Below are positions 63,964 through 64,000 of a stretch of DNA of 64,000 nucleotides, piece by piece; positions within the stretch are counted from its first letter, which is position 1; each line of letters opens with the position of its first letter. Under the pieces are notes generated by a model that was given only the letters and a program-made list of their open reading frames with translations, searched no databases and was not told the origin of the DNA. The position numbers and the translations under genes are program-made. Source of the DNA: an uncultured Draconibacterium sp. (GTDB lineage: Bacteria > Bacteroidota > Bacteroidia > Bacteroidales > Prolixibacteraceae); NCBI GenBank assembly GCA_947492175.1, contig CANLMQ010000019.1:49380-113379 (forward strand). Reading direction: 5' to 3'.

Positions 63964-64000
63964 ATGAGAAAAGAAAAAGAAATGATGTTGACCAACCATA
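63964..64000 (+). CDS. Possible start of a gene at the right edge
   Basis: An ATG at 63964 opens a frame that runs off the window: 12 codons, beginning MRKEKEMMLTNH. The lysine-rich start could be the head of a real protein, but 37 bases do not allow identification and no promoter was found. Confidence 0.3.
   Translation, partial: MRKEKEMMLTNH

Overview
The window reads as chromosome of a free-living member of the Bacteroidota. Evidence: a SusC/SusD pair, fused SecDF, a Gram-negative set of envelope genes (LptB, LolD-like ATPase, TatA/TatC), the LL-diaminopimelate aminotransferase route, AT-rich intergenic DNA, and repeated occurrence of the Bacteroidota promoter element TAnnTTTG. Gene content and the lysine 2,3-aminomutase cluster fit a Marinilabiliales/Prolixibacteraceae-like organism, but that placement is inference from gene style only. 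Most genes are housekeeping; no phage, IS element, CRISPR array or rRNA was found.

Layout. 1-2.8 kb: end of a glycan uptake locus (partial SusC, SusD lipoprotein). 3.2-4.2 kb: LacI-type regulator with a candidate operator on its own promoter. 4.2-8.2 kb: a tightly overlapping five-gene minus-strand operon, ablA (lysine 2,3-aminomutase), ablB (acetyltransferase), two very small unrecognised proteins and a sodium:solute symporter, likely making and moving the osmolyte N-epsilon-acetyl-beta-lysine. Divergent from it at 8.75-12.8 kb lie a fused trehalose-6-phosphate synthase/phosphatase and a GH15 hydrolase, so two compatible-solute systems sit back to back. 12.9-15.8 kb: MarR regulator and the ribosome GTPases Der and Era. 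16.1-18.3 kb: a second, much longer KamA-like radical SAM protein. 18.3-20.5 kb: a DapF-like protein with both catalytic cysteines replaced by serine, divergent from dapL.

20.7-25.9 kb: membrane protein, CocE/NonD-type hydrolase, class I aminotransferase, alanine dehydrogenase. 25.9-26.65 kb: a long gene-free stretch holding a six-unit 42-bp array of hairpins. 26.7-31.6 kb: voltage-gated-type K+ channel with a zinc ribbon, thyA-folA, an M14 peptidase, inorganic pyrophosphatase. 31.6-41.4 kb: Tat-signal aldo/keto reductase, ORF6N protein, ComM-like ATPase, DUF58 protein, thioredoxin, DnaE, HIT protein, GreA. 41.6-46.3 kb: small membrane protein, a Rieske-like lipoprotein with an altered ligand, AhcY and RecQ.

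46.6-54.7 kb: TatC, LptB, tRNA-Glu, S20, RadC, then a four-gene cassette of two polysaccharide deacetylase-type and two acyltransferase-type proteins, and uracil phosphoribosyltransferase. 54.8-63.5 kb: divergent FAD reductase and flavodoxin-type genes with a dyad in the shared promoter region, TrmN6-type methyltransferase, TIGR02757 protein, LolD-like ATPase, Ca2+/Na+ antiporter, TatA, SecDF and a small membrane protein. The last 500 bases are intergenic and full of short word-like repeats, with a possible gene starting at the right edge.

The observations most worth following are the serine-for-cysteine DapF paralogue, the 42-bp hairpin array, the abl operon small proteins, the long KamA homologue, the Rieske variant and the 7-8-bp periodic repeat islands.
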